Assembly (NCBI RefSeq): GCF_013343295.1
Contig: NZ_CP049074.1
Coordinates: 1-64,000 of the forward strand
Length of the DNA: 64,000 bases
Direction of reading: 5' to 3'
From: Metallosphaera tengchongensis
GTDB lineage: Archaea; Thermoproteota; Thermoprotei_A; Sulfolobales; Sulfolobaceae
The first letter of the stretch is position 1, and every line of letters begins with the position of its first letter. The notes beneath the pieces are model-generated. The model ran no database searches. It saw nothing but the letters and a program-made list of their open reading frames with translations, and was not told the DNA's origin. The position numbers and the translations under genes are program-made. Shown piece after piece: positions 44,366-53,162 of this stretch.

Positions 44366-45097
44366 ATGAACAAAACTTTCCAAGGGGTAAATGTAGACCT
44401 CCAGTATTTAGGTCAACAGTTGTATCAATGGTTTATATCTAAAGGTTATCAGGCGCAGTACTTTCCGTCGGGTAACCAGGTTGTGGTTCAAGCTAAGAAG
44501 ACGGGTTTCCTGAGACACTTATTTGCGGCTGATAGAGCTTTCACCGTAAAAATAACTCAGTTTCCTGGGTACTTGGACGTAAACACGGGAATGGCGAACT
44601 GGATCAAGGCTGAGGGCGCAATAGACGCGGTCATAGGAGATCTAATCTTAGGACCGGTTGGTCTCGCGATTGAAGGTGCTGAAAGCCTGTGGAACCTTGA
44701 AATAGAGAGAGACATTATGAAGGAGATTGAAAGAATTTTGAGTATGGGTCAGTACCCTCAGTCGAATCCAAACCAGTACCAGTACCCTCAGTCGAATCCA
44801 AACCAGTACCAGTACCCTCAGTCGAATCCAAACCAGTACCAGTACCCTCAGTCGAATCCAAACCAGTACCAGTACCCTCAGTCGAATCCAAACCAGTACC
44901 AGTACCCTCAGTCGAATCCAAACCAGTACCAGTACCCTCAGTCGAATCCAAACCAGTACCAGTACCCTCAGTCGAATCCAAACCAGTACCAGTACCCTCA
45001 GTCGAATCCAAACCAGCAAAAGACATGCAATAACTGTGGGTACTCTAACCCAAGTAACGCTAGGTTCTGCATGGGCTGTGGGTCACCTCTGAACTAA
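44366..45097 (+). CDS. Zinc-ribbon protein with perfect decapeptide tandem repeat
   Basis: 243 residues. An N-terminal domain (1-127), no clear signal, contains [22 protein letters not shown], a DUF-like fold with amphipathic [19 protein letters not shown]. Then [10 protein letters not shown] repeats about nine times (residues about 130-217). The C-terminal zinc ribbon is [21 protein letters not shown] with four cysteines. The repeat is coded by a 30-bp unit without variation. The Pro/Gln/Asn/Tyr-rich linker is likely disordered. Function unknown; it may bring the N-terminal domain to a membrane or protein partner. Confidence 0.8.
   Translation: MNKTFQGVNVDLQYLGQQLYQWFISKGYQAQYFPSGNQVVVQAKKTGFLRHLFAADRAFTVKITQFPGYLDVNTGMANWIKAEGAIDAVIGDLILGPVGLAIEGAESLWNLEIERDIMKEIERILSMGQYPQSNPNQYQYPQSNPNQYQYPQSNPNQYQYPQSNPNQYQYPQSNPNQYQYPQSNPNQYQYPQSNPNQYQYPQSNPNQYQYPQSNPNQQKTCNNCGYSNPSNARFCMGCGSPLN
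44751..45016 (+). repeat. 30-bp minisatellite, 8 full copies plus one partial
   Basis: The unit AGTACCCTCAGTCGAATCCA plus AACCAGTACC recurs without a single base difference from 44751 to 45016 (about 266 bases). There are no spacers and the reading frame is kept. It codes [10 protein letters not shown]. The lack of synonymous variation points to very recent expansion or ongoing slippage. Confidence 0.95.
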
Positions 45098-45123
45098 TTA
45101 ACTAATTAATTTTATAATTTTTC

Positions 45124-46062
45124 TTATAACCAGTTCAATTCAAATAGTTTTTTAGCATTTTGGTAGAAGACCTTCTCCTTTTCTTTCGGTAGGGTTTCCT
45201 CCACAATTCTGGCGAACAGGGCTGGCCTAGAGATTGGGAATGGATGATCAGTCCCGTACAACATTTTATCTACTCCAAACCTCCTATATAATAGTTCCAA
45301 CTCCATCTTATGGTACACTACGACATCAAAGAACACGTTATTCAATTCCTCGCTGAGTTTAAACTTTGATCTCCCCGTCTCATATAGCATGTCAAACCTA
45401 CCGAGCTGATATGGTAGATATCCTCCTCCATGGGGCACTATAAGCTTAAGGTTAAACTCCCTCAATATACCCCTTATACCTAGTTTAGCCAGAACGAATG
45501 TAGTTTCAAAAGGATAACTTACAGTGGAGCTCATGGCCCCCTCGTCTAGGCCTAAGATTAAGGTCCCTGGATGAAGGAATACGGGTTTCCCTAGATTTGC
45601 CAGCTTTCTTAACAAGGGTTCGAACCTGTCATCGGCTATGGTCTCCACGTTAAGACCTGTTCCCACTATGAACCCGTCCATCCCAAGATCCTTTATGGCT
45701 CTCTCTGCCTCTCCCATGGCCTCGTTCACGTCTGTCATAGGCAACGTGGCTAGGGTCCTGATCCTATCACTCGCCATCTTGGCAAGCTCGTCATTAACCT
45801 CCTTAACCAACCTCACCTCTTCCTCCTTGGGTAAGAAATAGGTCCATGGTGGAGGAATTGAGAGAAAGGGAATTACCTCACCCCCTAAACTCTTCAGGTC
45901 CTTTAATTTTTCGTCGAGATCCAGGAGAAATTTATTCACTGGATAGTTTCTACCCCAGACGGTTAGACCTGAAGGTTTCAAGTAGCCGCGCTTGCTCATG
46001 AAATCTATGTAGCTTTTGGTTAAAATGTGTGAGTGAACGTCTAGGATTAGACCCCTTTCCAT
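45124..46062 (-). CDS. Amidohydrolase (ACMSD-like, amidohydro-rel_2)
   Basis: 312 residues. LILDVHSHILTKSY supplies the HxH metal motif; FLHPGTLILG, LIVPHGGGYLPYQLGR and MLYGTDHPFPISRP are typical of decarboxylating amidohydrolases such as aminocarboxymuconate semialdehyde decarboxylase. Such enzymes decarboxylate aromatic-derived acids, and this one may relate to the aromatic cluster, though 17 kb away. A solo hairpin lies 35 bases upstream of the start. Confidence 0.88.
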   Translation of the reverse strand: MERGLILDVHSHILTKSYIDFMSKRGYLKPSGLTVWGRNYPVNKFLLDLDEKLKDLKSLGGEVIPFLSIPPPWTYFLPKEEEVRLVKEVNDELAKMASDRIRTLATLPMTDVNEAMGEAERAIKDLGMDGFIVGTGLNVETIADDRFEPLLRKLANLGKPVFLHPGTLILGLDEGAMSSTVSYPFETTFVLAKLGIRGILREFNLKLIVPHGGGYLPYQLGRFDMLYETGRSKFKLSEELNNVFFDVVVYHKMELELLYRRFGVDKMLYGTDHPFPISRPALFARIVEETLPKEKEKVFYQNAKKLFELNWL

Positions 46063-46404
46063 GCGGGAATGTTTGAAGTTGATACTTTAATTATTTCTGA
46101 CCTCCTCCCCGCCCTGCGAGGCTTGTCCTTCCTTTGTCAGTTACGCATAAGGGATGACGCCTCTATGAAATTTATAATTAACCAGAGTCTCCATAATTTG
46201 GGATTTCAAATACATGGTCACAGCTTTAAGATGCCCCAAAGATTTGGTGCATTTTCTTCTAGAGTATGTTTAGTCAACAAGTTGCCTTAAACCCCTCGTC
46301 CCTTCAGAGGACAATTCTTTCACTACTCTAGGTTGAACCTTACGGATAGGTTTTAATCAAAACAGACAAAAATTAGAGTAAATATTTTCTCTATATAGTC
46401 AGAG
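46063..46404. other. Intergenic region with one hairpin
   Basis: About 340 bases. The hairpin copy is at 46097-46139. A plus frame 46069-46290 is open but starts inside the hairpin, so it is not credible. The 46310-46390 stretch is AT-rich. Confidence 0.4.
46097..46139 (-). repeat. TnpB-type right-end hairpin, solo copy (shortened stem)
   Basis: CTGACCTCCTCCCCGCCCTG followed directly by CGAGGCTTGTCCTTCC and TTTGTCA. The loop and part of the 3' stem arm are deleted compared with the consensus, so it cannot form the full hairpin. Confidence 0.6.
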
Positions 46405-47247
46405 CTATCTCTTCCTCCACTCTAAGACAACTAGGGGTGGAAATAACAAGTCCGAAGAATTTCCCCATCCTTTTTGAGACACCTGAACCCCATAGACCAT
46501 GGGGTCCATTGTGGTGTTGGGGTCAAAATGGTCGCAAACGCTAGCTGGATTATTTCCGTCAACCTTACAGATGTACATCGTAATTAGATTTGCCTGGGCA
46601 TACACTTCTTTGTAAATAGGGCTGTTAGGGTCATGGAGTTGTAGTATGACGTAACTCCAGTTCCTCCCAGAGAGTAAACCAGGGTTTATGGGAGTCCCTA
46701 CCTGGTAATAGTAACCTATGATAACAAATGGGATATTGAAGTTTGCATAGGTTTTCCACATCTGATAAACGGCCGAAGGAACGCTCTCCAACTGCTGATG
46801 TTGCCTATTTTGATACTCTATTGGGTAAAAAGTTACGTATTTGCTCGTGTACGTGGAATTTACGAAAGTAAAAGTGGGAGTGTTTGGGTACTCATCTGAT
46901 GAACTGGAAAGCATGTACTCTAGGTTGGTGAAGTTCCCAAACCTCAAAAGAGCCAATATCAGGGCCCATCTCTCCGCCCCGCAGAAGGGGCACCATTCAG
47001 CCCCTACATATATAACTGCTGGCTTACCATTGACGGAGGAAAAATTATATTGAAGAGTGTTCAGATTGGACTGAGCGGTAACGTTGTACCCTTGGTCGCT
47101 CAGAGAGACCAACTGCTCATAGACATTGCCTGACACTTGAGCTCCTATTAAGGTCGATCCTGTCGTATTATTTAGAAAAGAAACAAGGATACCAATTACT
47201 AATAATACTATAATTAGTAGAAATCCTACTTTTACTAGGTTATTCAT
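46405..47247 (-). CDS. DUF929 thioredoxin-like membrane-anchored protein
   Basis: 280 residues. An N-terminal anchor (about 5-27) precedes a thioredoxin-like domain with [20 protein letters not shown] (CPFC active site) and [30 protein letters not shown], a pattern of the DUF929 family of Sulfolobales. A second Cys pair ([17 protein letters not shown]) is near the C-terminus. It probably works as a thiol-disulfide protein outside the cell and may be a partner of the VKOR at 28790. It is divergent from the secreted protein gene at 47392 (144 bases). Confidence 0.85.
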   Translation of the reverse strand: MNNLVKVGFLLIIVLLVIGILVSFLNNTTGSTLIGAQVSGNVYEQLVSLSDQGYNVTAQSNLNTLQYNFSSVNGKPAVIYVGAEWCPFCGAERWALILALLRFGNFTNLEYMLSSSSDEYPNTPTFTFVNSTYTSKYVTFYPIEYQNRQHQQLESVPSAVYQMWKTYANFNIPFVIIGYYYQVGTPINPGLLSGRNWSYVILQLHDPNSPIYKEVYAQANLITMYICKVDGNNPASVCDHFDPNTTMDPMVYGVQVSQKGWGNSSDLLFPPLVVLEWRKR

Positions 47248-47391
47248 AGTGTGTCAACTATCATAATAAAGATAATAGGTTACGTTAAAATTCTTTTAAC
47301 TATTATAGGAGATCTATGACCTATAGTAATTAGAAGTTTTCTAATATTTGTTTTAATCAAACTTTTCGATCTTATCTTAGCGTGAAATGAA

Positions 47392-48423
47392 ATGAAAAAG
47401 AAGAATAGGTCAAAGGGCGTATCAAACTTAATATTCGCAGGTGTAACTATTCTTTTAATTGTTATAGCTGCAGTCGGCTTCGCCCTATACCTGACCAAAC
47501 CTACCACAACCACAGTCGTTAGTAATACCACAACAACTCCTCCTCCACCTCAAATAATCAATAAAACAATAGTAGTAAATAGGACAGTAACAGTAGTCAG
47601 ACCTGTTACAGTCAACTCCAGCGGAGCTTTCTATAACGGGAATGTAATATCATTCCTGTACACCTCCCAGTTCATGTGCACGCCGAGCGCTACTCAGTTC
47701 TTCCCTAACGCGGTGAACCAAAGCAATGTTGCTATGGGATGCGAAGTCGGGGCTAGTAACATGTCTGCATTCCCCAAGAACGCAGCTCCAGTGTTCGTAT
47801 TAGTACCTGCCTTTGCGGGACTTTCGATCTTCGGGGTCACCAAACTTGGAGCAACTGCACAAGGGTTCCCAACATTTACCTACAATAACACGACGTACAC
47901 CATATTGACCCAATGTGGTGCCGCGTTGACCCAAACCGCTTGCCCAGATCACATGAGCCTTATATACTCGCCAGCTTTCACTGCAGTGGAACAACACCTT
48001 GGAATACAGAACGGAGTCTTCGGACTACCTGAAGGAGTTTTGCCCACTCCAGCCCACAGTCACCTAGTAACCTTCACCACCAATCAGTCAATACCTTGGT
48101 ATATAGTGGTAGTGTTAGTGTTCGATCCCAACATATTCCCCAACCCCATAACAGGGCAGTGCCAGGCCATAGTTCCATCGAACCTGACTGATCCTACAGC
48201 CAACTGTCTCAACAACATCCAAGCTCTAGAGAACGCCATGACTACCCAATCCAGCTCGGTGGTGTTAGCAAACGGTAACAATCCGATATGGCAGACCCTC
48301 GGAAAGCCTGGAGTCCAGGTGGTAGTTCCAGGTATTACCTCACCTTCTCAGTTACTCACCTCTGCGAACTCCAACATGCTGCTATACTTCAGCGACCCCA
48401 ACGTCTATCCATATCCGATTTAA
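47392..48423 (+). CDS. Secreted or membrane-anchored protein, function unknown
   Basis: 343 residues. An N-terminal anchor (about 11-33) is followed by a Thr-rich linker and a soluble domain with six cysteines (in MCTPS, MGCEV, TQCGA, TACPD, GQCQA and ANCLN), likely three disulfides, and several NxT/NxS sequons. A His-containing patch LPTPAHSHLVTF could bind a metal. It is followed after 16 bases by a membrane iron-sulfur protein, so the two probably work together. I do not recognise the family; Sulfolobales Fox/Sox clusters contain proteins of similar layout. Confidence 0.65.
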   Translation: MKKKNRSKGVSNLIFAGVTILLIVIAAVGFALYLTKPTTTTVVSNTTTTPPPPQIINKTIVVNRTVTVVRPVTVNSSGAFYNGNVISFLYTSQFMCTPSATQFFPNAVNQSNVAMGCEVGASNMSAFPKNAAPVFVLVPAFAGLSIFGVTKLGATAQGFPTFTYNNTTYTILTQCGAALTQTACPDHMSLIYSPAFTAVEQHLGIQNGVFGLPEGVLPTPAHSHLVTFTTNQSIPWYIVVVLVFDPNIFPNPITGQCQAIVPSNLTDPTANCLNNIQALENAMTTQSSSVVLANGNNPIWQTLGKPGVQVVVPGITSPSQLLTSANSNMLLYFSDPNVYPYPI

Positions 48424-48439
48424 ATGAGATGGGGAAGAA

Positions 48440-49897
48440 ATGGATAAGAAGTCAAATTTTTTAAGATTTATTCAAGACAAATTATTCTTGATACTTAGAT
48501 ATTACAACTTTGAACTAATCTTTGTAGAACTTATGTTGATCCTTCAGCCTCTATTGGCAGATTTGATCTCCACAATAACCATAGGGTTGGGCTTTCAGAG
48601 AGTTTATTATAGCAGAAATAACCCATCAACGAACCCGGTTTACTTACTGCAATATCTCATTTTTACTACCCTTTCCTTCTCTGTTTACCTTTTATGCGAG
48701 ACCCTTGGACTGCCAGTTTACGTAATCCTATCTGTGGGAGTGATCTCCTTAGTTTTCAGGAGGCTCTACACAACAAGGAAAACAAGCTATCTAAATAACC
48801 GAAGATTGGCTTTCCTCCTCCTATTCACAGCCTTCACATCTTCTTGGGTAGAAAGCGCAACTATCTTAGGTCCTGCATCGGTATTTGTAGGACTGAGTTT
48901 AACAAACTTTGAAGTTACACTCTCTAACCTTGTGTTGACCTTTGCTAGCGTAACAGCAAGTCCATGGTTTATGATAAATATGGGAATTTGGTTAGGAGTT
49001 CTTGGTATTTTTAGAATATTGGAGTTAAGAAGTAGGGAGAACGTACTGAGGTTCGCACTAATGATGCTCTCTTACACGTTTTACAGCATCTGGTTACCCA
49101 CTTTCTCCCCAATTTCCGGTGAAGTACAGTACATCCCGTATATGTGGTTTAACGGTATTGGAACGTACGGACCCGTTGAACCTTCCTATCTACTAACAGG
49201 TATTATTGGTACTTATGCGGTAACTGCGGTTCTTTCCTTTCTCTTCGGTGGTAGGCAGATATGTTCAGTGACCTGTGCGGCTCCTTATATGTTGCAAGGC
49301 ACCTTCATGGATTCCATGAAGAAATACAACAGAAGCTCAAAACTAGGAAGGAAAACGCTAACGTCAAAGATTAAAAGGTGGTACAAAGTTGTCATGTTGT
49401 TGACTTGGTTATCTCTAATATCATTCTCTGCGCTCTCCTTTCTTAACTACGAAAAAGTAATCTCGTTCTCCATTCTAGGCCAGGACCCGACAATGCTGTA
49501 TGTTACCCTTTACTTCAACCTCATTTGGTACGTCCAGTTTATACTAATGCCCTTTCTGGGTAACTACTCCTGTGTAAACACTGGGATTTGCGCCTGGGGA
49601 AGTTTCAATCAGGTGATGGGGTACTTAGGCTTCTTTAAATTAAGGGTTAAAGACCCAAATAAATGTCTTAACTGTAAGACTGTGGACTGCGCTTTAGCGT
49701 GCCCTGTAGGTCTTACGGACATGAGATCCTCCTTTATAAAGAGAGGAGAGTTTAAGTCCTTGAGGTGCGTAGGTTCTGGAGACTGCGTTGAGGAGTGTCC
49801 TCATCATAATATAGAGTTTTATGACATTAGAAGTTACCTCCGTGAGAGGATAAGCTATAGAAGAGGAGTTAAGGGGGATTTACATTCCGGTGTATGA
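48440..49897 (+). CDS. Membrane iron-sulfur protein (polyferredoxin-like, NapH/FoxG-type)
   Basis: 485 residues with about ten membrane helices. Cys pair C275 and C279 (GGRQICSVTCAAP) follows the second half of the membrane part. The C-terminal ferredoxin region has C409-x2-C412-x4-C417-x3-C421-P and C443-V-G-S-G-D-C449-x3-C453-P. In the second motif the usual second Cys is Ser446, so it may hold a 3Fe or serine-ligated cluster. Such proteins move electrons between a quinone pool and periplasmic partners. The start at 48440 follows a GGGGAAG ribosome-binding site. Confidence 0.75.
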   Translation: MDKKSNFLRFIQDKLFLILRYYNFELIFVELMLILQPLLADLISTITIGLGFQRVYYSRNNPSTNPVYLLQYLIFTTLSFSVYLLCETLGLPVYVILSVGVISLVFRRLYTTRKTSYLNNRRLAFLLLFTAFTSSWVESATILGPASVFVGLSLTNFEVTLSNLVLTFASVTASPWFMINMGIWLGVLGIFRILELRSRENVLRFALMMLSYTFYSIWLPTFSPISGEVQYIPYMWFNGIGTYGPVEPSYLLTGIIGTYAVTAVLSFLFGGRQICSVTCAAPYMLQGTFMDSMKKYNRSSKLGRKTLTSKIKRWYKVVMLLTWLSLISFSALSFLNYEKVISFSILGQDPTMLYVTLYFNLIWYVQFILMPFLGNYSCVNTGICAWGSFNQVMGYLGFFKLRVKDPNKCLNCKTVDCALACPVGLTDMRSSFIKRGEFKSLRCVGSGDCVEECPHHNIEFYDIRSYLRERISYRRGVKGDLHSGV

Positions 49898-50514
49898 CCT
49901 CAATAAATATCTACTATTTACGTTTAACGTGACTAATTTATGAAAATTGATAAGTAGAGGACTTTAGTTAATCCGACTTTTTCTTGCCCCAAAGGGAGTG
50001 ACTTCGCCGATTTCAACCCTTGTCTTCTCCCATCCCTAAGGAGATAGGCATATCCTGGCCTTTTAAACATGTCCATGATTATCTAGATCTAAAGTGCAGA
50101 CGGTTTCCCATCAAAAGTATCCTCTGATTAACATTTAGGGTCTAATTCTTAAGACCTGAAAGGAGACAAAGGGCCTTAACGTAAGGACTGAGATAACATG
50201 ACGCTCAGAACTCTCTTTTTGAAGAGAACAAGTATTTTATTGACAAAAAATGTCCTAATCCAGCTAGATTTGCTATCTTTCTTTATATGAAAACTAAATC
50301 AAAATAAAAAATTTATACATAAGATAAATAGTTTTTAAATTTATTCCCATTTCCTCGTTCATCTTTTAAGTAAAAGATGTTCTTAGTGTACACTTTTCAG
50401 GAATGTTATGTAATAATCAGTTATACTTAAAAATTTTAATTTATATTGGTCAGGAAAACATTGAGAATAGAAGTTTATTAGCTAGATCTTCTATATTATC
50501 ATTTTGAAGGCTAA
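49898..50514. other. AT-rich intergenic region, 617 bases
   Basis: The longest plain gap in the window. It is AT-rich, especially 50270-50480. A very weak similarity to the hairpin family at 49985-50030 is not convincing. No ORF, RNA or repeat supported; the right part holds the promoter of the next gene (about 50470-50500). Confidence 0.35.
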
Positions 50515-50910
50515 ATGGATCTGAAATCCCTCAACAGGGCGGTTTTAATATCTTCTTCAGTTCTATATTCAGTGAACGTAATTTTATCCATATCACTATT
50601 CTCCATTCTCCTCATTAAACAGCTTCCCATAGCTAACCCTGACATCAAGGCAATACTTACTGCTGTCCCCCTAATCTCAGGTGTTTTCAACGCGCTTATC
50701 TTGGGCATGATAAGTATGAGCCTAAAATATGCGGAATATTACGGACTGATTAAGAGCATTTTAGCGTTAATAATATACTCTGCTTATTGGATAGCTTTCT
50801 CTCCACCTTTAGACATCTTGATCTTCATAATCTCCATCATGGCCCTCTGCGTGATGCAGATAGGAGTACTCTACCTTTACGCAAGGATTCAGAAGGAGAT
50901 GTTCGGTTAA
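50515..50910 (+). CDS. Small four-helix membrane protein (unrecognised)
   Basis: 131 residues with four membrane helices (about 8-35, 43-63, 75-95, 100-122). No cysteine or histidine cluster and no known motif. The stop overlaps the next ATG by one base (TAATG). It starts a tight three-gene set that I could not match to any family. Confidence 0.6.
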   Translation: MDLKSLNRAVLISSSVLYSVNVILSISLFSILLIKQLPIANPDIKAILTAVPLISGVFNALILGMISMSLKYAEYYGLIKSILALIIYSAYWIAFSPPLDILIFIISIMALCVMQIGVLYLYARIQKEMFG

Positions 50911-51239
50911 TGTTAGTGAAGGTGAAGAGGAGGGGAGAGTTATTCTACCCCTCTCAAATTAAAGGAAAATTGGCATTTGAAAAAAACATAATTCTTTTGT
51001 TTAAGACCCAGGGAAATACGCTTTATGTGGACTATGTGGATTCCAAGTCAAACTTAGGCTCATATGAGCCTCCCCTATTTCTTTCAGGAAAGATGTACTT
51101 CCTGGAAATTATTCATATACCTGAAGAATATGATAAGTACATCAGCTGTATAGCAAAACAGATTCAGGACTCTGTATCCCCGCTGTACAAGAACAAGAAG
51201 TTGGAGTGCAAGGACGACCTAACGGTGTTGATAGAATGA
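50910..51239 (+). CDS. Hypothetical soluble protein, middle gene of three
   Basis: 109 residues from the ATG at 50910, which overlaps the membrane protein stop (TAATG). A longer frame to 50787 exists but would overlap that gene by 124 bases. The sequence MLVKVKRRGELFYPSQIKGKLAFEKNII is mixed alpha/beta without a known motif. Two cysteines lie near the C-terminus. Start and stop overlap both neighbours, so co-expression is certain; function unknown. Confidence 0.6.
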   Translation: MLVKVKRRGELFYPSQIKGKLAFEKNIILLFKTQGNTLYVDYVDSKSNLGSYEPPLFLSGKMYFLEIIHIPEEYDKYISCIAKQIQDSVSPLYKNKKLECKDDLTVLIE

Positions 51240-51526
51240 ACCTAGACGAGATATTCTCGTGCGCCTTTGTAAAGACTACAAAAGCGGGAGATATTTTGGT
51301 TATAGTGGACGGAATTAAGGTTATCTTTAGTGTTAACGTAAAATTTTCAATTGTTTCTGATATTGAGCTAAAATCCACCAACTACAAGCTGGTGTGCAAC
51401 ATTTCCTTTGACACTAGGTATGGAAAAGTTATCTCCACGACTTGCACGGGGTTTAAGGCCGATAAGGTGAGGGATTACCTACAGGAATGCTTTAGGGAAA
51501 GAGGAGTCCTTTACTCTCCACGTTAA
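51236..51526 (+). CDS. Hypothetical soluble protein, last gene of three
   Basis: 96 residues from the ATG at 51236, overlapping the previous stop by 4 bases (ATGA). A frame beginning at 51206 adds 10 unlikely residues. MNLDEIFSCAFVKTTKAGDILVIVDGIKVIFSVNVKFSI looks like a beta-rich fold, with cysteines near 9, 55 and 71. No family recognised. It may be related to the preceding protein, as both are about 100 residues with a similar strand pattern. Confidence 0.6.
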   Translation: MNLDEIFSCAFVKTTKAGDILVIVDGIKVIFSVNVKFSIVSDIELKSTNYKLVCNISFDTRYGKVISTTCTGFKADKVRDYLQECFRERGVLYSPR

Positions 51527-51588
51527 TAGGCCCTAAAAAGTTAGGTGTAGGATATTTAAACGTCTTAGTCTATTTATTATGATAAATC

Positions 51589-51948
51589 TTGACTATTAAA
51601 GTTAAGAGGGTTTACGAGAGCCCGTCCCCAGATGACGGTATAAGGATACTTGTGGACAGGTTATGGCCGAGGGGACTCAGTAAAGAGAAGGCGAATGTTG
51701 ATATCTGGCTTAAGGAAATTGCACCGTCGGACGAGCTTAGGAGGTTTTTCTCCCACGATCCGAATAAATGGGAGGAGTTTAAGGCCAAATACTTTGGCGA
51801 ACTGAAGACTAATCCTGCCTTGAAAGAGTTAATTGACGTTGTGAAGAAGGAGAAAATGGTCACTTTGCTTTTCTCAGCCAGGGACGAGAAGAGGAATAAC
51901 GCAGTTGCATTAAAGCAGTACCTGGAGTTCATAATACCTGAGAATTAG
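51589..51948 (+). CDS. DUF488 family protein
   Basis: 119 residues starting with TTG at 51589. The family signature [52 protein letters not shown] is complete. The function of DUF488 proteins is not established, although they are widespread. It is alone, 62 bases after the three-gene set. AT-rich sequence at 51540-51575 serves as promoter. Confidence 0.85.
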   Translation: MTIKVKRVYESPSPDDGIRILVDRLWPRGLSKEKANVDIWLKEIAPSDELRRFFSHDPNKWEEFKAKYFGELKTNPALKELIDVVKKEKMVTLLFSARDEKRNNAVALKQYLEFIIPEN

Positions 51949-52006
51949 CCTGGACCACCTTACTGATTAGGTTAAGGGATTAAAAGGAACGTGTCGTATT
52001 GAACTT

Positions 52007-52972
52007 ATGCCCGAGAAGATTGAGGCAATAGAGCCATGGGGAGTTAACATCCCGTTCATCTTAGTGGGTCTTCTTTACTGGTTTCTAGGAGGAGTTTCCC
52101 TTAACTTAAGCCAAGGATATCATCCATATTTCATGATGATAGGGAGCTACTCCCTCTACTTCGGTATGATCATGAGGCTGTTCTTCCCTGCCAAGAAGTA
52201 CCTACCCCTCCAGGTCATGGCCTTGTTCTTACTTGGCCTGCCAATGTACCCCTCTCAAGCTTTGGCCTCCCTGGCTCTGCTCGCTGTGGAGATATGGGGT
52301 ATCAGGGATGTGAGATCTTATGGTGGGAGGTTCCCCGTGAACGCTTTAGTCCTGTCTTCTCCTGCGGCGTCCATAGTATCGTGGTTGTTATATCCCATCT
52401 ACGGTTACTGGCTACTAGTAGTTTCCCTTCTTCTTTACCTTTTGGGGGTAAACATGGGTGTATTTTCAGCTAATTTGGGGGTGAAGGCTAAGTTTGGCGT
52501 TGAGCAGACCCCAATCTTCGTGCTAGTCCTCTTAACCCTGCTATCCCATAAGTTATTACCCGTAGTAGTTTTAGGCTATCTCCTCTGGCTCCTCTGGAAG
52601 ACTAAGAAGATGAAATTCAACTTGTCCTCCGTCTCGACTATTTTAGCCTCATTGGTAGTGACCTCTTTGTCACCCCTTTTAGGGGAGACGGTTCACTCAT
52701 TTGCCTTAGGGGTAATGGCACCGTACTTCTTCGGGTGTATAGTGTACTCCACCTCCAGGTATAACTACCAAAAGGTAACGCCCATACCCCTTATAACTGG
52801 GGCGTCTTACTTTTTACGCTTCGTCAACCTGGAGGCCTCCGCTGCATTATTTGGTTTAACTGTTTTATACTTTCTATATCTATTCAAGGATAACCTAACC
52901 TTCACATCAGTAAGGCTAGGAATGTCATCAAGGTACCTTAAAGGGGAACCCTCCGCGAGAGAAGTTCCCTAG
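52007..52972 (+). CDS. Multi-pass membrane protein, function unknown
   Basis: 321 residues with about nine to ten membrane helices. Two short basic loops (KTKKMKF and RDVRSYGGR) lie between helices. No ligand residues or transporter signature are visible. It lies 58 bases after DUF488 on the same strand and has an upstream AT-rich stretch. The family is not recognised. Confidence 0.55.
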   Translation: MPEKIEAIEPWGVNIPFILVGLLYWFLGGVSLNLSQGYHPYFMMIGSYSLYFGMIMRLFFPAKKYLPLQVMALFLLGLPMYPSQALASLALLAVEIWGIRDVRSYGGRFPVNALVLSSPAASIVSWLLYPIYGYWLLVVSLLLYLLGVNMGVFSANLGVKAKFGVEQTPIFVLVLLTLLSHKLLPVVVLGYLLWLLWKTKKMKFNLSSVSTILASLVVTSLSPLLGETVHSFALGVMAPYFFGCIVYSTSRYNYQKVTPIPLITGASYFLRFVNLEASAALFGLTVLYFLYLFKDNLTFTSVRLGMSSRYLKGEPSAREVP

Positions 52973-52987
52973 TAAACCTAGACAATA

Positions 52988-53030
52988 CTGACCTCCTCAC
53001 AACCTTAGAGAACTAGGTTAGTTGTTCTTT
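52988..53030 (-). repeat. TnpB-type right-end relic (weak)
   Basis: CTGACCTCCTCACAACCTTA followed by GAGAACTAGGTTAG. Only the CTGACCTCCTC start and general layout match the family, so this copy is doubtful. Confidence 0.35.
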
Positions 53031-53162
53031 TATCATTCAGGCGTCGCTTATCATAAATTTAAACTAGAACTAAATTGTATTCAAAAAAGTAAGCTTTAGA
53101 AGAGTTTAATTATTGATTAGTTAACTAATACTTAAATACTTAAGTTTCCATATATCTAAGGT

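Noticed and set aside
44751-45016. CRISPR-like array of 30-bp repeats
   Set aside because: Repeats are directly adjacent without spacers, keep the reading frame and encode a protein linker.
44648-45026. Minus-strand repeat frames over the minisatellite
   Set aside because: Frames opened by the repetition itself on the complementary strand; the plus-strand gene has start, domain and zinc ribbon.
46069-46290. 73-codon plus frame
   Set aside because: Begins inside the flank of the hairpin repeat and shows no family resemblance; likely a chance frame over IS-derived DNA.
49985-50060. Possible further hairpin copy
   Set aside because: Only CCCCAAAGGG and a few bases match the family; the flanking CTGACCTCC and CTTGTCC parts are missing.
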